DNA of 64,000 bases, taken from Cryptomeria japonica. Its lineage: Eukaryota > Streptophyta > Pinopsida > Cupressales > Cupressaceae. The notes under the pieces were generated by a model, which saw nothing but the letters and a program-made list of their open reading frames with translations, ran no database searches and had not been told where the DNA came from. Each line of letters begins with the position of its first letter. Position 1 is the first letter of the stretch. Positions 43,325 to 55,800 of this stretch are shown in pieces. The position numbers were made by a program, and so were the translations under genes. The stretch covers positions 477,364,900-477,428,899 of the forward strand of contig NC_081406.1 in NCBI RefSeq assembly GCF_030272615.1. The letters are read 5' to 3'.

Positions 43325-44478
43325 GTTGAGTGTTCTCCATCAAAAATGTTGATTGGCTTGTAATCACCTTTCTTACTAGCTATATTTATACCTTTTCTCT
43401 TTACTTGATCATCCAAATTGAATATGCCCTCCAAGGTGACTCAACCTTTAGGAAACTTGTTAGAGTTGAGCTGCATGATTTGATGTCCACATAGGTCTTG
43501 TAACATATACTAATTTTTAGTAGGGAACTTTGCTTCATTTTGTAAAAAATTGACAATTTGTTAATCCAATTAAAAAAACTTGTCAATTTGTCTGATTGGT
43601 TGGGACAACATGCCTCACAATAAGCCTCATATGTTTTTCCTTCTTGTCTGCAACATGTGCCGGTATGTCATACTGAGAACCAATTATTGCTAGTCTATCA
43701 ACATGTTTGTTCTAATTTCTAAGGATACTTTGGATATTGAAGGCCTCAAATCCTTCAATCAAGTCCAACACTCTATGTTTATATGATTTTTGTAGGTTTC
43801 TCTTGGTTGTTCTTTGAGTTTTGACATGATTAACAATCATCTCACTTTCTCCAAAGACTTGTAAAGCTTTGATTTTTCTTCATTGTGCTAATTGGAGGCC
43901 TTGAATTAGGCATGAATTAGGGCTTCATACTCAGTCACATTGTTAGTGCAGCTAAAATAAGGGTTGAATGAGAAGTAATATTTCTCCTTATTAAGAGAAA
44001 CTAACATTACACCAACACCTATATCATTCTTATTTCTTGACCCATTGGAGAACATATTCCATAATCCATTTGGGTCTTCTTGTATTTTGATGAGATTAGG
44101 AATAAGAGTATTATCCTGATGAATTCAGTAGGTGCCAAGGCTAGTTTCTTCAACTTCACTTGTTGGATCAAATTGGAAAGCATTAACCCATTCATCTAAT
44201 AGATAATCAAGAAGCTCCTTTATAAGAGTAGAAAGATCACAAATTATGCATTATTCCCCTTCATCATACAAAGTACAATTCATATCTATAGGGCTAGGCA
44301 TGTAAGGTTCTATATGATCATTAGTAATGGGTTCTTCTTTAATGACAACCTTTGTGCCATATCTAGTTCTAAAAAATACGTGAGTCCAATTTGAGGTTAG
44401 GTACCCACCTATGTTGGCTATGAAATCCCTAGATAAGCAAATGGAAAAGAAGTTAGGGAGATCAATGACTAATATGTC

Positions 44479-44700
44479 TTACAGAATAGAATAACTAGGG
44501 CAAGCATTCAAGGTTAATTTCAAATCCTTTACTATACCCACTATCCTAATACAAGTACCATCTAATTGGAAAACCCCTTTAGTCATAGGTTCATATTTTA
44601 TGCCTAGAAGATTAGTTATTTTCTTAGGCATGACTAAGCTATCACATCCTGAATCTATCATAAAATTGTGAACTAAATTATCTCCTATAATCAAAGAGAA
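44479..44700 (-). pseudogene. F aspartic protease
   Basis: Minus-strand HNFMIDSGCDSLVMPKK carries the catalytic DSG of retropepsins. The segment then reads LLGIKYEPMTKG and later LTLNACPSYSIL. The linker between protease and RT (43325-44478) is degraded, with only short open pieces. Confidence 0.8.
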
Positions 44701-46315
44701 ATAAAAGGGAGGTGGCTTACTAGTTTTACTTGAAATTCCTTCCTCCTTGGGTTATATTAAGCTAGTTGAAGCTGATATTCCACTTGTTTTTTGCTGCTCC
44801 TTTCGATTTGTTGATGTTCTTTAAATCCTCTTGTAGTAAGTCTCTTTGACATGGAATAGAGAGAGTATCTCACATGGAGACATTTAGACTAAATTTATTC
44901 ATTTTTTCTACTATATTGAAAGGAACACTAATTGGTTTTGAAGGATCCTAGAAATAACAAAGTTTGATTTAGATGTAGGAGCAACTTTAGGCTCCTCTTG
45001 TTTCTTGCTACTATGATTTGGATTTGGAGCAACAATTTTGTTTGGTGTCTTTGGAATCATGGTATGTGGCTATTTGTGAAGTTGAAGGAATCATGGAAGG
45101 TGTAGCATCCTCCATAGCCCTCCTTTTGACTCTTATATTGTATGCCACAACATCATGGCTTGTTTGATTAACATGACATAATTTTGACTCTTGCCAATAG
45201 AGAACAGTTGAATCCCCTTGTACATGATTTTGATTACCAAAACTTGTGTTATTTTGATCATATTGTTATCTCAAAGTTGTTTCCTCAATTTGAACAACTA
45301 GAGCTTAAGAAATCTCTCCATTTTGACATACAATCTGATTATGAGGCTAATTGCAAGGAAAACATCAATCTTGTTCTTAAGCAAGATTATTTTGCACTGG
45401 AACAAGTTCCTTTGAATGATTTGTAGTAGGAGGTCTTACACTATTCAAGGGTTTGGCATAGTTCCACTGATTTTGCCCTTGAAAAAGTGGCCTATTCTGT
45501 TGATCATTCTAATTATGTTCTTGATAGGATCTACCACCCCGGTCTTGCTATCTTTGTATTGTCACCAACTCATTGCTAATATTTTGAATCATAGTCTTGA
45601 GCTCATGAATTTCATTAGAAGATCAAGAGGATACATATAGTTGACTTGTAGATGCAACTAGGATAAGGACCAATGTGGGTTGTTGAGTAGGAAACTCTAA
45701 GAATAAAGGCGATGGCGACCTTGGAGATATCTTACCAACTTGTATTGAATGATTTTATACTATTATGGCTACATCATAAGCATATGGTAGGGTTAATCCA
45801 CCCATTGATTATATTAGGAAAGCTATATTATTGTTAAGAGCTCATAAATAATACAAGAAGACATGGTTGTGAGATGGATTCACTAGAATATGAATTCTAT
45901 CCCATGCTTTTTGAAATCTAAAATTGAAGTCTCTCATGAACTTATACGGTGCTCTTTTAATAGTAGTAAATTGTTCTACAAGTGATAAATGGTCACTTTT
46001 GTCTTGAAATTATTTATACAATTTCTCACCTAGCTCATCCCAGTTATGAATGAAATTGTGAGATAATCCTCTATACCACTGCAAGGATTTTTCTTTAAGT
46101 GATGAGGCTAAAATCTTGAAAATAATGTAATCTTCTATAACATTATAGAAAATGCAAATATTTGGAACTTCTTGAATGTGTTCTACTGTAGAAATCAATG
46201 TTTCACCAATGAAATCAAGAATACTCTTTAATGCAGTTGTTGGTATATCATTTTCTAATACAAGAGGACTTCCTCCATTAAAGGTAGCAAAAATATATTT
46301 TCTAGGGAGAGCCAT
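44701..46315 (-). pseudogene. F gag remnant
   Basis: From ATG 46315 the minus strand reads MALPRKYIFATFNGG, then the gag fold with FKILASSLKEKSLQWYRGLS and NWDELGEKLY (to 46010). Degraded glutamine/asparagine-rich linker text follows (RPLFQGQNQWNYAKPLN near 45480), with a stretch FNIVEKMNKFSLNVSM near 44920. No intact zinc knuckle was found. Confidence 0.78.
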
Positions 46316-46510
46316 GTGGAATATGGTCTATTCAATGAAGTGGTTGGAACCCTAGGCTATGATGGTTTAATAGGTGTAAAATGAGATATAGGAGATGGAT
46401 TAACTTCAGCTTGAATGCACCCAACTAGTGATAAACAAAGTCTACTTTGCCTTCTAGAATTTGAAAATGAGAGGTGTATATTGAAAAATGCCTCTAGAAG
46501 TAGCAAGTTT

Positions 46511-46524
46511 GGTCTGAAACCAAG
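46511..46524 (-). other. Degenerate iMet-type primer site left of the E LTR
   Basis: On the minus strand, directly after the LTR end TTCAACA, the sequence is CTTGGTTTCAGACC. It matches ATTGGTATCAGAGC except for three changes. A primer site here means this LTR once served as the 5' LTR of an internal region to its left. Confidence 0.6.
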
Positions 46525-47696
46525 TGTTGAACACTACCAGATGCTAAGAGGGTCGGTGAATCATAAAATACCAAAACTTGCTTAGATTAAATAACTTATA
46601 TCACATCAATCATTCATCACATGAACATACGAGTAAATAACTAAACCAAAAAATGCATCCACACATGAATACCAGGATTTTTATGTGGAAAACCCAAACA
46701 AGGAAAAACCATGGTGAGATTTTGACTCACAATATATAACAACTATTTACAATGATTTAGGCCATAGGCCAAGGATCTCATTTATCCAAACTTGCAAACT
46801 AAGGTGCACAACCTTAGACAAGATACAAAAGAGGGACTTGCACAATCAAAGAGCATTTATTTAGGGAAAGATATAAAACAACTTTCCAAATACAATATGA
46901 AATATAGATTGAACTATATAGGGGAATAACATCTATCAATATGCAGATAATAATTCACAACTTAATACTTATCTGAGTCAATCTTCACTATAGCACATTT
47001 GAGCCACTATTTCTCCTAAAATTTGCATCACATATCTGATTATATCATCTCCATGTCACTAAATATGATTCATATCATTTGACACTCATTTATATCATAA
47101 CTCAATTGATCTGCCCATTATATACTAACTGGATCATCTCTACCCTCTATTAGTTTGGCTTAAAAGATGTAACATGTATAAGCATTATCGATGCAAAAAT
47201 TTGCATTTAGAAGGCAAAGAAGATGTGTGAAAAATCACACTAAGTTAGCACACCTTCTAATTATCCTCATAAAGGTTGTACACACAACTGCATGGACCAA
47301 AACACATAAGCGGATTCATACCAAACTATTTTACCCAAAATGTCTTAATCTAGACCCAAAAGTAGAATATGTGGTCCACTAAAAAAGAATCATGATATGT
47401 TAGGAACAATATTTGATGATCCATAACAACCTCAAGGAAATAGCAAGACAAGGAAAGAAACACCTTCCTTCACACACTTCTAAAACTGTGCCAATATTGA
47501 TCACATACATAAATAATGCTTAAAGACAAGCATCCATTCAACTAGAAAACTAAGATCAGTCCAACATGATCATTCTATTCCAATCAACATAGCCATCTGA
47601 TACATGTTCTATGCACACATATATTTTAGAAATATATATTGTTTACTAGAACAATCAATGGAGATAGTAAAACAACAAATACTCATATGTGCAACA
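46525..47696 (-). repeat. E left LTR (shared)
   Basis: Begins TGTTGAACACTACCAGATGC and ends ATGTGCAACA on the plus strand. It matches 51150-52182 plus 61106-61206 in order and length. It is flanked by a primer-site-like sequence on the left and by a purine tract (minus strand) on the right. Confidence 0.88.
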
Positions 47697-47715
47697 ATCC
47701 CCCCCTTTATCGTTG
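47697..47715 (-). other. E polypurine tract
   Basis: The minus strand reads CGATAAAGGGGGGGAT just before the LTR start TGTTGCACATATG. Confidence 0.7.
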
Positions 47716-48119
47716 ATGACAAAACAAATATATCTCCTAATACTTCTCCCCCTTTGACATCAAGGACATAGGGAAACTATACTGAACCAATCATAACAAC
47801 AACTCCCCCTATAAAAAGTCTTCAAAATAGAAAAGGAACAAACTGAGTACAAATACCTTTTGCCATACACTGCCAGGCCAAATCTTCTTGAAGTGATTAT
47901 TCAAACCCATAATAGAAGAGTTCCTTGCACAAATAGTGGTAGAAAGAATTTTATTTTGAATCACATTCAAGATACAAATTTATTACAATATAAAAAATAT
48001 CAACCTTTATCACACTTTGTTCTACCTTTCCAACATCTGCTAGCAATCTGATGAAAGAGGACAACCATAATTCCATTGCATCCTTAAGACCAGAAAAAAA
48101 AACTTCATATACTCATCTA
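47716..48119. other. E 3' untranslated region
   Basis: No gene is seen between the purine tract and the decayed coding region. Confidence 0.4.
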
Positions 48120-49900
48120 TTTGTCTCTACCTTAGGAATAACTGAGAGTGAATATCTCAAAGCTTAGATCTCATAGAACCATTACTATCCTTGTAAATAT
48201 AAATGAGTGAGCCATCTTGATATCCTGAGACTCAATGGAGTCTATCTCATCCTTGAATTTCTTTGTAGAAACAAGCCACCTTAAGAAATATCGATATAAC
48301 CATGAAGAATTATCCTTTATTTTCCTAAAACCAATCAAATTAAGTACTTTATCAACATAAAAATAACTTTCCTCAAAAGATACAAGGGAACCAACTAACT
48401 TTCTTTCTTTCTCAACATCCTTCTACACACTAATCTTTCTTAATTTTTCTTCATCACTTTCCACAATTACAACTTTTGCACATTCCATCTTTTTTGCACT
48501 CATACGATTAGATTTAAATGCTTTAGAAACAAAGGAAGAGACCTATACAAATGACTTCTAGGTCTTTTATCTTTTGATACACTTTCAACATCACCAATTC
48601 TCTTTTTGCTATATTTTCATGCAATCTCATTAAATGTTCTGAATCTCTCTACACTCAAATATTTAGGAAATTTTAGAAGTATCTCCGCAATATTAATGCA
48701 TTCATATATAGATACCTCATATATAATATTTGACACCCATGAGGTCCTCAAAATTACTACATCCATAAAAAAATTATCCTTATATACCATGAAGATAATC
48801 CCATCTTAATACCAATTCACACCATTTGAAGGAATCTAGTTCCTCATAACCATCTCCTTCTTGAGATCTAAAATGAACTTGTAACAAGCAACATCACTAT
48901 CATAGAAACTATCCAAATACTCCTTAATTTTAGCACCAATAGTCACATCATTTATCCACACAACATTCTTCATTAAATGGGAAAAGCATTAAGAAAACAG
49001 AATACCAAGCAAACAATAAGAGAACCATACTAAAAGGGGTACATTTCATCCTTTTTCACCCAAAGATTGTCCAACAACTGACACCTTAAAATCTCACATA
49101 AATCATAATCCTAATTCTCCTTCACCATCTGATAGACCACATAGATTTTTATATTGGAAGACAATCCTTCCCGATTCCTTAAATATACCTTGTACGAAAT
49201 TCCCATAGTCACATACCTTACACCCAAATCAACAATATTGTCAATTCAAAGAGCTCACTTATTAGATAATACCCTAGTTAACCCGTTCACTTCATTTTTT
49301 ACTGACTTCAAAGTGAGTACCTTTCTAGTAGAACACAAGTTAGTCACATCTCTTAGGGCTTCCTTAGAAATCAAGTATGGTTGATCCAATCTTAATTATT
49401 TCTCCACCACAAAACATAGGGAAATTGATCTATGTATCTATCCCCATATTCCTTAGACTATCATAATTAAGTTTAAACCTCTATAAATTATCAACTAGAT
49501 GAGTTATCTTAAAATCAGTGATCTTGCCATGATTATATTCTTCCATAGAAACATGTATCTAATAGTGGATATTTTATTTATGTACAACCTTGTCGGGAAC
49601 AGAAAAAAAAGAACAAACAAGACCATCTATCGTAGCAACAAATGAATGATTCTCAAATATAGGTCGAGACACATCATGAACATAGATAATTCTAGAATTT
49701 TCCATGGAAAGAGATACCTTTGGTTAACTGCAATATCTCCCAAGCTCTCCTTTACATCTAGCTCCTCAATCAGAATTGCATAAAATAATCTTTGAAGAAC
49801 AATATATTTGCCACTTATGATTTTTGAAGAGTTCCTCAAAAAGATGACACACTGTACACAAAGATGCAAAAAAAGTTCCAAATCACCAAATCCACTAAAA
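48120..49900 (-). pseudogene. Unidentified decayed coding region in E
   Basis: On the minus strand about 590 codons of protein-like text can be followed through frameshifts and stops. From right to left it has NSSKIISGKYIVLQRLF (49840), YVHDVSRPIFENHSFVA (49690), MEEYNHGKITDFKITHL (49545), KSVKNEVNGLTRVLSNK (49310), VTMGISYKVYLRNREGL (49210), SFYDSDVACYKFILDLKKEM (48910), FPKYLSVERFRTFNEIA (48670), VVIVESDEEKLRKISV (48470) and WLYRYFLRWLVSTKKFKDEI (48300). It occupies the place of pol but shows no retroelement enzyme motif. I do not recognise the family; a captured host gene or an element-specific protein are both possible. Confidence 0.55.
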
Positions 49901-50165
49901 AACTACTAGAATCAATTTCCAAACTTCTACTATGCTAAGAGAAATTCAACATTGAATCACAAGGGGTTGCAAGATATCTCCATTAAGCTCTCCCTCTCAG
50001 ACAATGATGTATGTTTAGTTTTAAGAAGAATAGTTAGCACCCACAATAGGTGTGGATCCATCTTCATCTTTATCTCTAGATTTATTTACCCATGTCATCT
50101 TCATCTTCTCCTCTTCATTGACATCAATTTTCTTTTTCGAATCATGTCATCTCATTCCTTATTCT

Positions 50166-51110
50166 ACAGTGTCTCACAATATGTCCCATTTTATTACGAC
50201 TATAGCACACCGGACCTTGTTGTGATGTTCTTCCATTCATTATGCCATTTCCACTTATTCCAACTTTCCTATTAAATCACATTCAATAGCTTTGTGCCCA
50301 TATACATTGCAAACATAAGAATATCCATTGAGAGATTGAACACCTATGCCAAAACCTAAAATACTGCTATTCCAATTCAACCTACTTTTGCACTCACTTG
50401 CTCTATGTTCAAACTTATTGTACAATAGTGACATTTTACATTAAAGGATTTATTTTTGATCTGAATTTTTCTTTCACTAGATCTATGTCCAAATCTATTG
50501 CATGAAAAATAGTTACCATTAAAAGATGAATACCTAGAGGGAACAGGAGGAGGTCTCTTGACATTCTTTGAGTTTCAAAAGCTCTAGTCTACAATGTGAT
50601 TTTTTGATCTTTGCTTGAGTTCTTCAAATCATCCTTCGTCTTTTCCTTTCCTTTATCCTTTTCGCTAGATGACTTGGAATATTCACCATCTTCAAAACCA
50701 AGTCCACCTCTATTTTTACTTTGTTTATGAATACTTAGCATAGCATCAAGTACTTCACTTCCACCTTTGAGTTTCAATCCATTGTTGATCTGATCCTTAG
50801 CATCTTCAGTTCCTTCTTCAATTTTATTACTCCTTCCTCAACTCTTGAACATTATTTAGTCTTCTCATAAATATTTTTTTCAAACACATCAATAACCTTC
50901 TTTCCTTTATCAAGAAGGCTTCTTAGATAAGAGATCTTTTCAACTGCATTCTTATGTTTTTCTCAGCTCTCATCCAAGTTTGCCAATGCAGATCTCAATT
51001 CTCCTTCCATGTCCACAACACCATCATCATCATCATCATCATCCCAAGCATCCATGTCATTAAATTCTTCTCCAAACATAGTGTTGAAAATCCTGGATCT
51101 ACCTCATTGG
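50166..51110 (-). pseudogene. E gag C-terminal part with zinc-knuckle array
   Basis: From an ATG near 51080 the minus strand reads MFGEEFNDMDAWDDDDDD, an acidic start whose aspartate run is a GAT repeat. A coiled-coil-like block follows, then MLSIHKQSKNRGGLGFEDGE (50589-50777), a conserved spot in large copia gags. Four CCHC-like knuckles then follow at 50511-50470, 50433-50390, 50320-50279 and 50207-50166. The N-terminal gag domain expected before the acidic stretch is missing. Stops and small indels break the frame. Confidence 0.75.
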
Positions 51111-51135
51111 TTAAGCCATCTCTTTAGGAACCAAT

Positions 51136-51149
51136 GCTCTGATACCAAT
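51136..51149 (-). other. E primer binding site
   Basis: On the minus strand ATTGGTATCAGAGC follows the LTR end TTCAACA: a perfect iMet-type site. Confidence 0.92.
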
Positions 51150-52182
51150 TGTTGAACACTAGTAGATGATGAGAGGGGGGTGAATAAGAAAATATCAAAA
51201 ATTGATTAGATTAAAACATTTATTTCACATCAATCATTAATCACATGAACATAAGAGTAAATAAGTGAACAAACAAATGCATCCCAATGAGAACATTGGG
51301 GTTTTTACATGGAAAACCAAAACTAGGAAAAACCACAATGAGATTTTGACTCAAAATATATATAACAATTGTTTACAATGATTTAGGCCATAGGCTAGGG
51401 AGCTCATTGCTTTGAACTTGCAGACTAAGGTGCACAACCTTAGGCAAGATACAAAAGAGGGACTTGCACTATCCAAATACAATCCAAAAGATAGATTGAA
51501 CTTTATAGGGAAATAACATCTATCAATATGTAGATAACAATTCATAGCTTAATATTCATCTAACTCAATCTTCATTGTAGCACATCTAGACCACTATTTC
51601 TCATCAAATTTGCATCACATATTTGACTACATAATCTCCATGTCACTCAATATGGTTCATATCATTTTACACCCACATATATATCATAAATTAACTGATT
51701 TTCCTATTATATACCAATTGAATCATCACTAACCTCTATTAGGTTGGCTTGAAAGATGTAACGTATATAAGTATTATCGACCCAAAACATTGCATGCAGA
51801 ATGCAAAGAAGTAGTGTTAAGATTCACACCAAGTCAACACACCTTCCAATTATCCTCTTTAAGGTTCTACACAAAACTGCATGAACCAAAACACATAAGC
51901 TAGTCATACCAAACTATTTTACCCAAAATATCTTAATTTGGACCCAAAAGCAGAATATGCGGTCCACTACAAAAGAAGAATTACACTTTAGGAAAAATAT
52001 GCAATGATCCATAACAACCTCAAGGAAATAGAAAGACAAGGAAAGAAATGCATTCCTCCACACACTCCTAAAATTGTACCAATACTAATCACATACATAA
52101 ATAACACTCAAATAAAAGAATCCATTCAACTAAAATACTAAGATCAGTTTGCCATAATAATTCTACTCCTATCAATATACCC
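51150..52182 (-). repeat. E right LTR, first part
   Basis: Begins TGTTGAACACTAGTAGATG. It continues after D at 61106-61206. The two parts together (about 1134 bases) match the left LTR (1172). Confidence 0.88.
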
Positions 52183-53141
52183 TGTTGATTATTTGAGCAA
52201 CTCAAAGGGGGGGGGCTGTTAATTAGTTAATAATAAATTTTTCTTTTAACCTTAATACACAGATCTAGAGTAATTAACAAAATTATCAAAGAATGTGAAA
52301 ACGCATGCATGAAACAGATCAGACACAAGAAACACCATAATTTATGTGGAAAATCCAAAAATGAAAAAAAACATAAAGAATGCTAATTCTTAATATATAA
52401 ACACCATTTAAGGTGATTTTTATAAAGGGTGACTCATTGCCAAGGTGCTCACTGTAGATGGGCTCACCGCCCTGAAAGGCTCATTCTCAAGGTGCTCACT
52501 GCTGGTGGGCTCACTACCAATGAAGAAAGAAAGATAAAGAGAATCCACCACAAAAACACATTTTGCATTACCGAAATTGCTTCCAGTACCAATCTACAAT
52601 ACTATACTCATACAACAACTAGATTTCTTTCAATCTCGCATGTCTTCAACATAAAAAGCCATATCTCAACTCATCAAATCATATTCCTATAAATACTGTC
52701 TCCGAAAATCAAAATTCTCAATGTCGGTTGAGACATAGATCTAAAATAGGTCTCCACTAAACATTTCAGTGCTGGGTAGGAATGAGAAGTGGACCATATT
52801 ACATCATTCTACATCAAACATAGCAACATGCTACTTACATTACCAAATCTGAACCCTAAATATATCTGCACATTATACAACCTCAATATCCAGTCCAAGG
52901 CCTCGAGCTCCAAACCAATCCAGACCCAAAGATAATATTGATAAACATCTTCCAAGATACCAAACTCATCTGGTGAAATCGAGAAACTTCCAAGTGCACA
53001 ACATACCTTAATCAAACACTTCTTCTCATCATACCACATCCAGACCTAATCCTCAAACACTTATACTTAGCATACCACATCTGAACCTAATTTGGACCAA
53101 AGGATTTAACATCAATAACAACACATAGTGTATTGCTAACA
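52183..53141 (-). repeat. D 3' LTR
   Basis: Plus-strand start TGTTGATTATTTGAGCAAC, end ATTGCTAACA. A nine-G run lies near 52207, part of the shared CCCCC...TCTCA block of this LTR group. A local duplication of CATACCACATC(C/T)(A/G)(G/A)ACCTAAT lies at about 53033 and 53079. Confidence 0.9.
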
Positions 53142-53156
53142 ATCTCCCCCTTTGTC
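53142..53156 (-). other. D polypurine tract
   Basis: The minus strand reads GACAAAGGGGGAGAT directly before the LTR start TGTTAGCAATAC. Confidence 0.8.
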
Positions 53157-53465
53157 ATTGATGGCAACATCCATCAACAACAACAACAACATGAAAAAGG
53201 AAAGATCAACACAATCATCTCTCTCTCTCCCCCTTTGACAACAATGAAAAAGGTGGACAAAATTCCCCCTAATAAACTCATTCATGCTCCCCCTGAGAGG
53301 AAGCACACCAACATCGGTCCAAAAAAGAATATGCATGCTGCTCATTGGACCAATGCACATTTGAAATGCACATTAGTTCAAACTGGTAAGGGGTAATACC
53401 CCTAACTTCTATCAGAGATACTCAAAAGTATCTTTGAAAAACACCTTAGTGAATATGTCTGCAAT
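53157..53465. other. D 3' untranslated region
   Basis: Contains short purine/pyrimidine tracts (TCTCTCTCTCCCCC near 53218) and no gene. Confidence 0.5.
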
Positions 53466-54990
53466 CTACTCTTTTATAGGTACATACTCAAGTATGACCT
53501 CATTATCTAGAAAATTTTCCCTCAAGAAGTGATACCTAATAGATATAGGCTTTGTTCTAGAATGTTGTACCATATTCTTTGAAATATTTATTTCACTAGT
53601 ATTATCACACATGATTGGAATGGGATCATCAAACTTTACACCAATATCCTTCAAGGTCTGTTTGATCCATAAAATCTGAGTACAACAAGAAGATGTTGCA
53701 ATGTTCTTTGCTTCTACTATAGATAAAGACACAAAATCTTGCTTTGACCAAGAAACTAACCATGAGCTAAGAAAGAATGCTCCTCCACTTGTACTTTTTT
53801 TGTCATCAACACTTTCGTCCTATTATGCATTTGTGTAAGCAATGACGATAAAATCTGAGCTCTTGGGATACCACAAACCAAATTCTTTTGTTCCTTTAAG
53901 ATATCTAAAAATCCTTTTCACTACCTTAACATGTGATTCTTTTGGTTCTTGCCGAAACTATGTTACCAAACATACTGCATGCATGATATCCAGTCTGGTA
54001 GCTATCAAATATAATAGTCCTCTATTCATTGATTTGTACCGACTTGTATTTGCCTTAGGAGATTTGTCATCTTTAGTTAACTTGCATCTGATAGTCATAG
54101 GTGTACATACTGGTCTAGAATTCTCCAGCCCAAACTTATTCAATAGTTCTTTGACATACTTAGATTGAGAAATAAAAATTCCTTTACTATTCTAATTAAT
54201 TTTCAATCCAAGGAAGAAGTTTAACTCACCAATCATGGACATTTCAAATTATTTCTGCATCTCAACAACAAATCTTCTACACATGTCTTCATTTCCTCGA
54301 AAGATTATATCATCAACATATACTACCACAATTAGAGTTTTACCTGAATCTATCTTGAAGTACAAGTTGTTGTTTGCTGAACCCTTCTAAAATCCTTGAT
54401 CAGTTAGATACTTGTTTAATCTCCCATACCAAGCTCGGAGCTTGTTTCAGTCCATACAAAGCCTTTTTCAGTCTACAAACAATGTTTGGATTATCTTTCA
54501 ACTAGAATGATTTTGGTTGTTCAATGTAAACCTCTTCTTTCAATTCTCCATTTAGAAATGCTAATTTCACATCCATCTAATAGACTTTGAAATCCTTGAA
54601 TGCTACAAATGCCAAGAACATCTAGATTGTCTCCATTCTCGCAACTGGGGCATAAGTTTCATCAAAGGCAATTCCTTGAATCCGAGTTTATCCTTTGCAA
54701 ACTAACCTTTCCTTATCCCTTACAATCTTTCCATCTTCATCTAGCTTGTTCTGGAATACCCATTTGGTTCCAATCACATTCTTTTCTTTCAGTCTATTGA
54801 CTAATTCCCATGTCTGGTTTTCTCAATCTGATCTAGTTCCTCTTTCATTACCTTCATCCAAATTTCATCATTACAATCCTCTTCTACTATATTTGGCTCA
54901 GTTTCAGATAACAAACACAACAAGACTTGTTCTTGTGCTTCTTTGCTTCTTGTGATAAAACCTTTTCTCTTATCTTTTATGATCTATTCT
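53466..54990 (-). pseudogene. D reverse transcriptase and RNase H
   Basis: RT blocks on the minus strand: ALYGLKQA (near 54450), VVYVDDIIF with the active site YVDD intact at 54309-54320, MNKFGLENSRPVCTPM (54143), and LLYLIATRLDI. RNase H follows with SLSIVEAKNIATSS and PIMCDNTSEINISKN near 53600. The blocks lie in several frames, with stops and frameshifts between them. Confidence 0.92.
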
Positions 54991-55800
54991 TTTGAGTGAT
55001 TCTTTCTGACATACCTTGGAATCTTGGATGTAGATGCTGGAGCATCTTGATCACTCTTTCTTCACTCTTGCTTTCTTCTTTCTTTTCCTTTTCTCTAGAC
55101 TCATCTAATTCATATCTTGTTGCTATCTCTAAATCCTTTGAAGTATTTTCATCAACTTTTACACTTGCACTTTCAACAATCTTATTCAATCTTTTATTGA
55201 AACAATGATATGCTTTTCTCTTGGTTGAATAATCCAAGAATATTTCATCTGCTTTGTTGTCAAACTTTCCAAGATTATCCTCATCTCTCCAAATATAACA
55301 CTTTCTTGCAAAAACTTTGAAATATTTCATTTTTGGAGTTCTACCATACAAAATTTCATAAGATGTCTTACCATACTTCCTCCGATATAGAATTATATTA
55401 AGTGTGTAAGTTGTTGTATGAATCGCTTCTTTCTAATAACCTTCTGGTAACTCTACTCCTTTTATCATGATTCTAGCTACTTCTTGTATGGTCTGATTCA
55501 TTCTTTCAACTACACCATTCTACTGAGGTTTCTGGGGAGTAGATAACTATCTTTTGATGCCATGCTTCTCATAGAAGTCATTGAACTCATTTGAGATGAA
55601 TTCTCCTCCTTTGTCACACCTTAAACACTTGATTTTCCTGTCAACTTCATTTTCAACTTTTTCTTTGATTATCTTGAGCTTTTCTAATACTTCAGATTTC
55701 TCTCTCAGAAATGCAACCCAAGTCATTCTACAATAATCATCAATTAGTAACATGAAATACCTCTCACCTTGAAGGCTCCTTGTTCATGTTAGACCACAAA
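54977..55800 (-). pseudogene. D integrase
   Basis: Core blocks on the minus strand: MLLIDDYCRMTWVAFL (first D), IKCLRCDKGGEFISNEF (second D), NGVVERMNQTI (catalytic E near 55510), then the C-terminal YGRTPKMKYFKVFARKCYI and the acidic/lysine-rich linker to 54977. Two TAG stops occur where copia integrases carry Q (R-Q-L-S-TPQ and PQ-Q-NGVVE). Confidence 0.92.

Larger units (their letters stand above)
14051..46524 (-). mobile_element. F: old Ty3/gypsy element, split in three
   Basis: Minus-strand domains follow gypsy order from right to left: gag (46315-44700), protease (44694-44479), RT and RNase H (43324-41800), integrase (41700-41396, then 24970-24260, then 14101-14051). Integrase after RT places it in the Ty3/gypsy class. 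Element A splits the integrase core and solo LTR G splits its last codons; the reading frame is restored across A when the duplicated ACTGT is removed, which proves the order of events. The 3' LTR was not located. Confidence 0.9.

Noticed and set aside
45184-45426. Plus-strand open frame of 80 codons (MTLANREQLNPLVHDF...)
   Set aside because: It lies antisense to the decayed F gag, whose minus-strand text is the better reading; no domain.
51019-51043. CAT/ATC trinucleotide run
   Set aside because: It encodes the aspartate run at the start of the E gag trace; an ordinary codon repeat.
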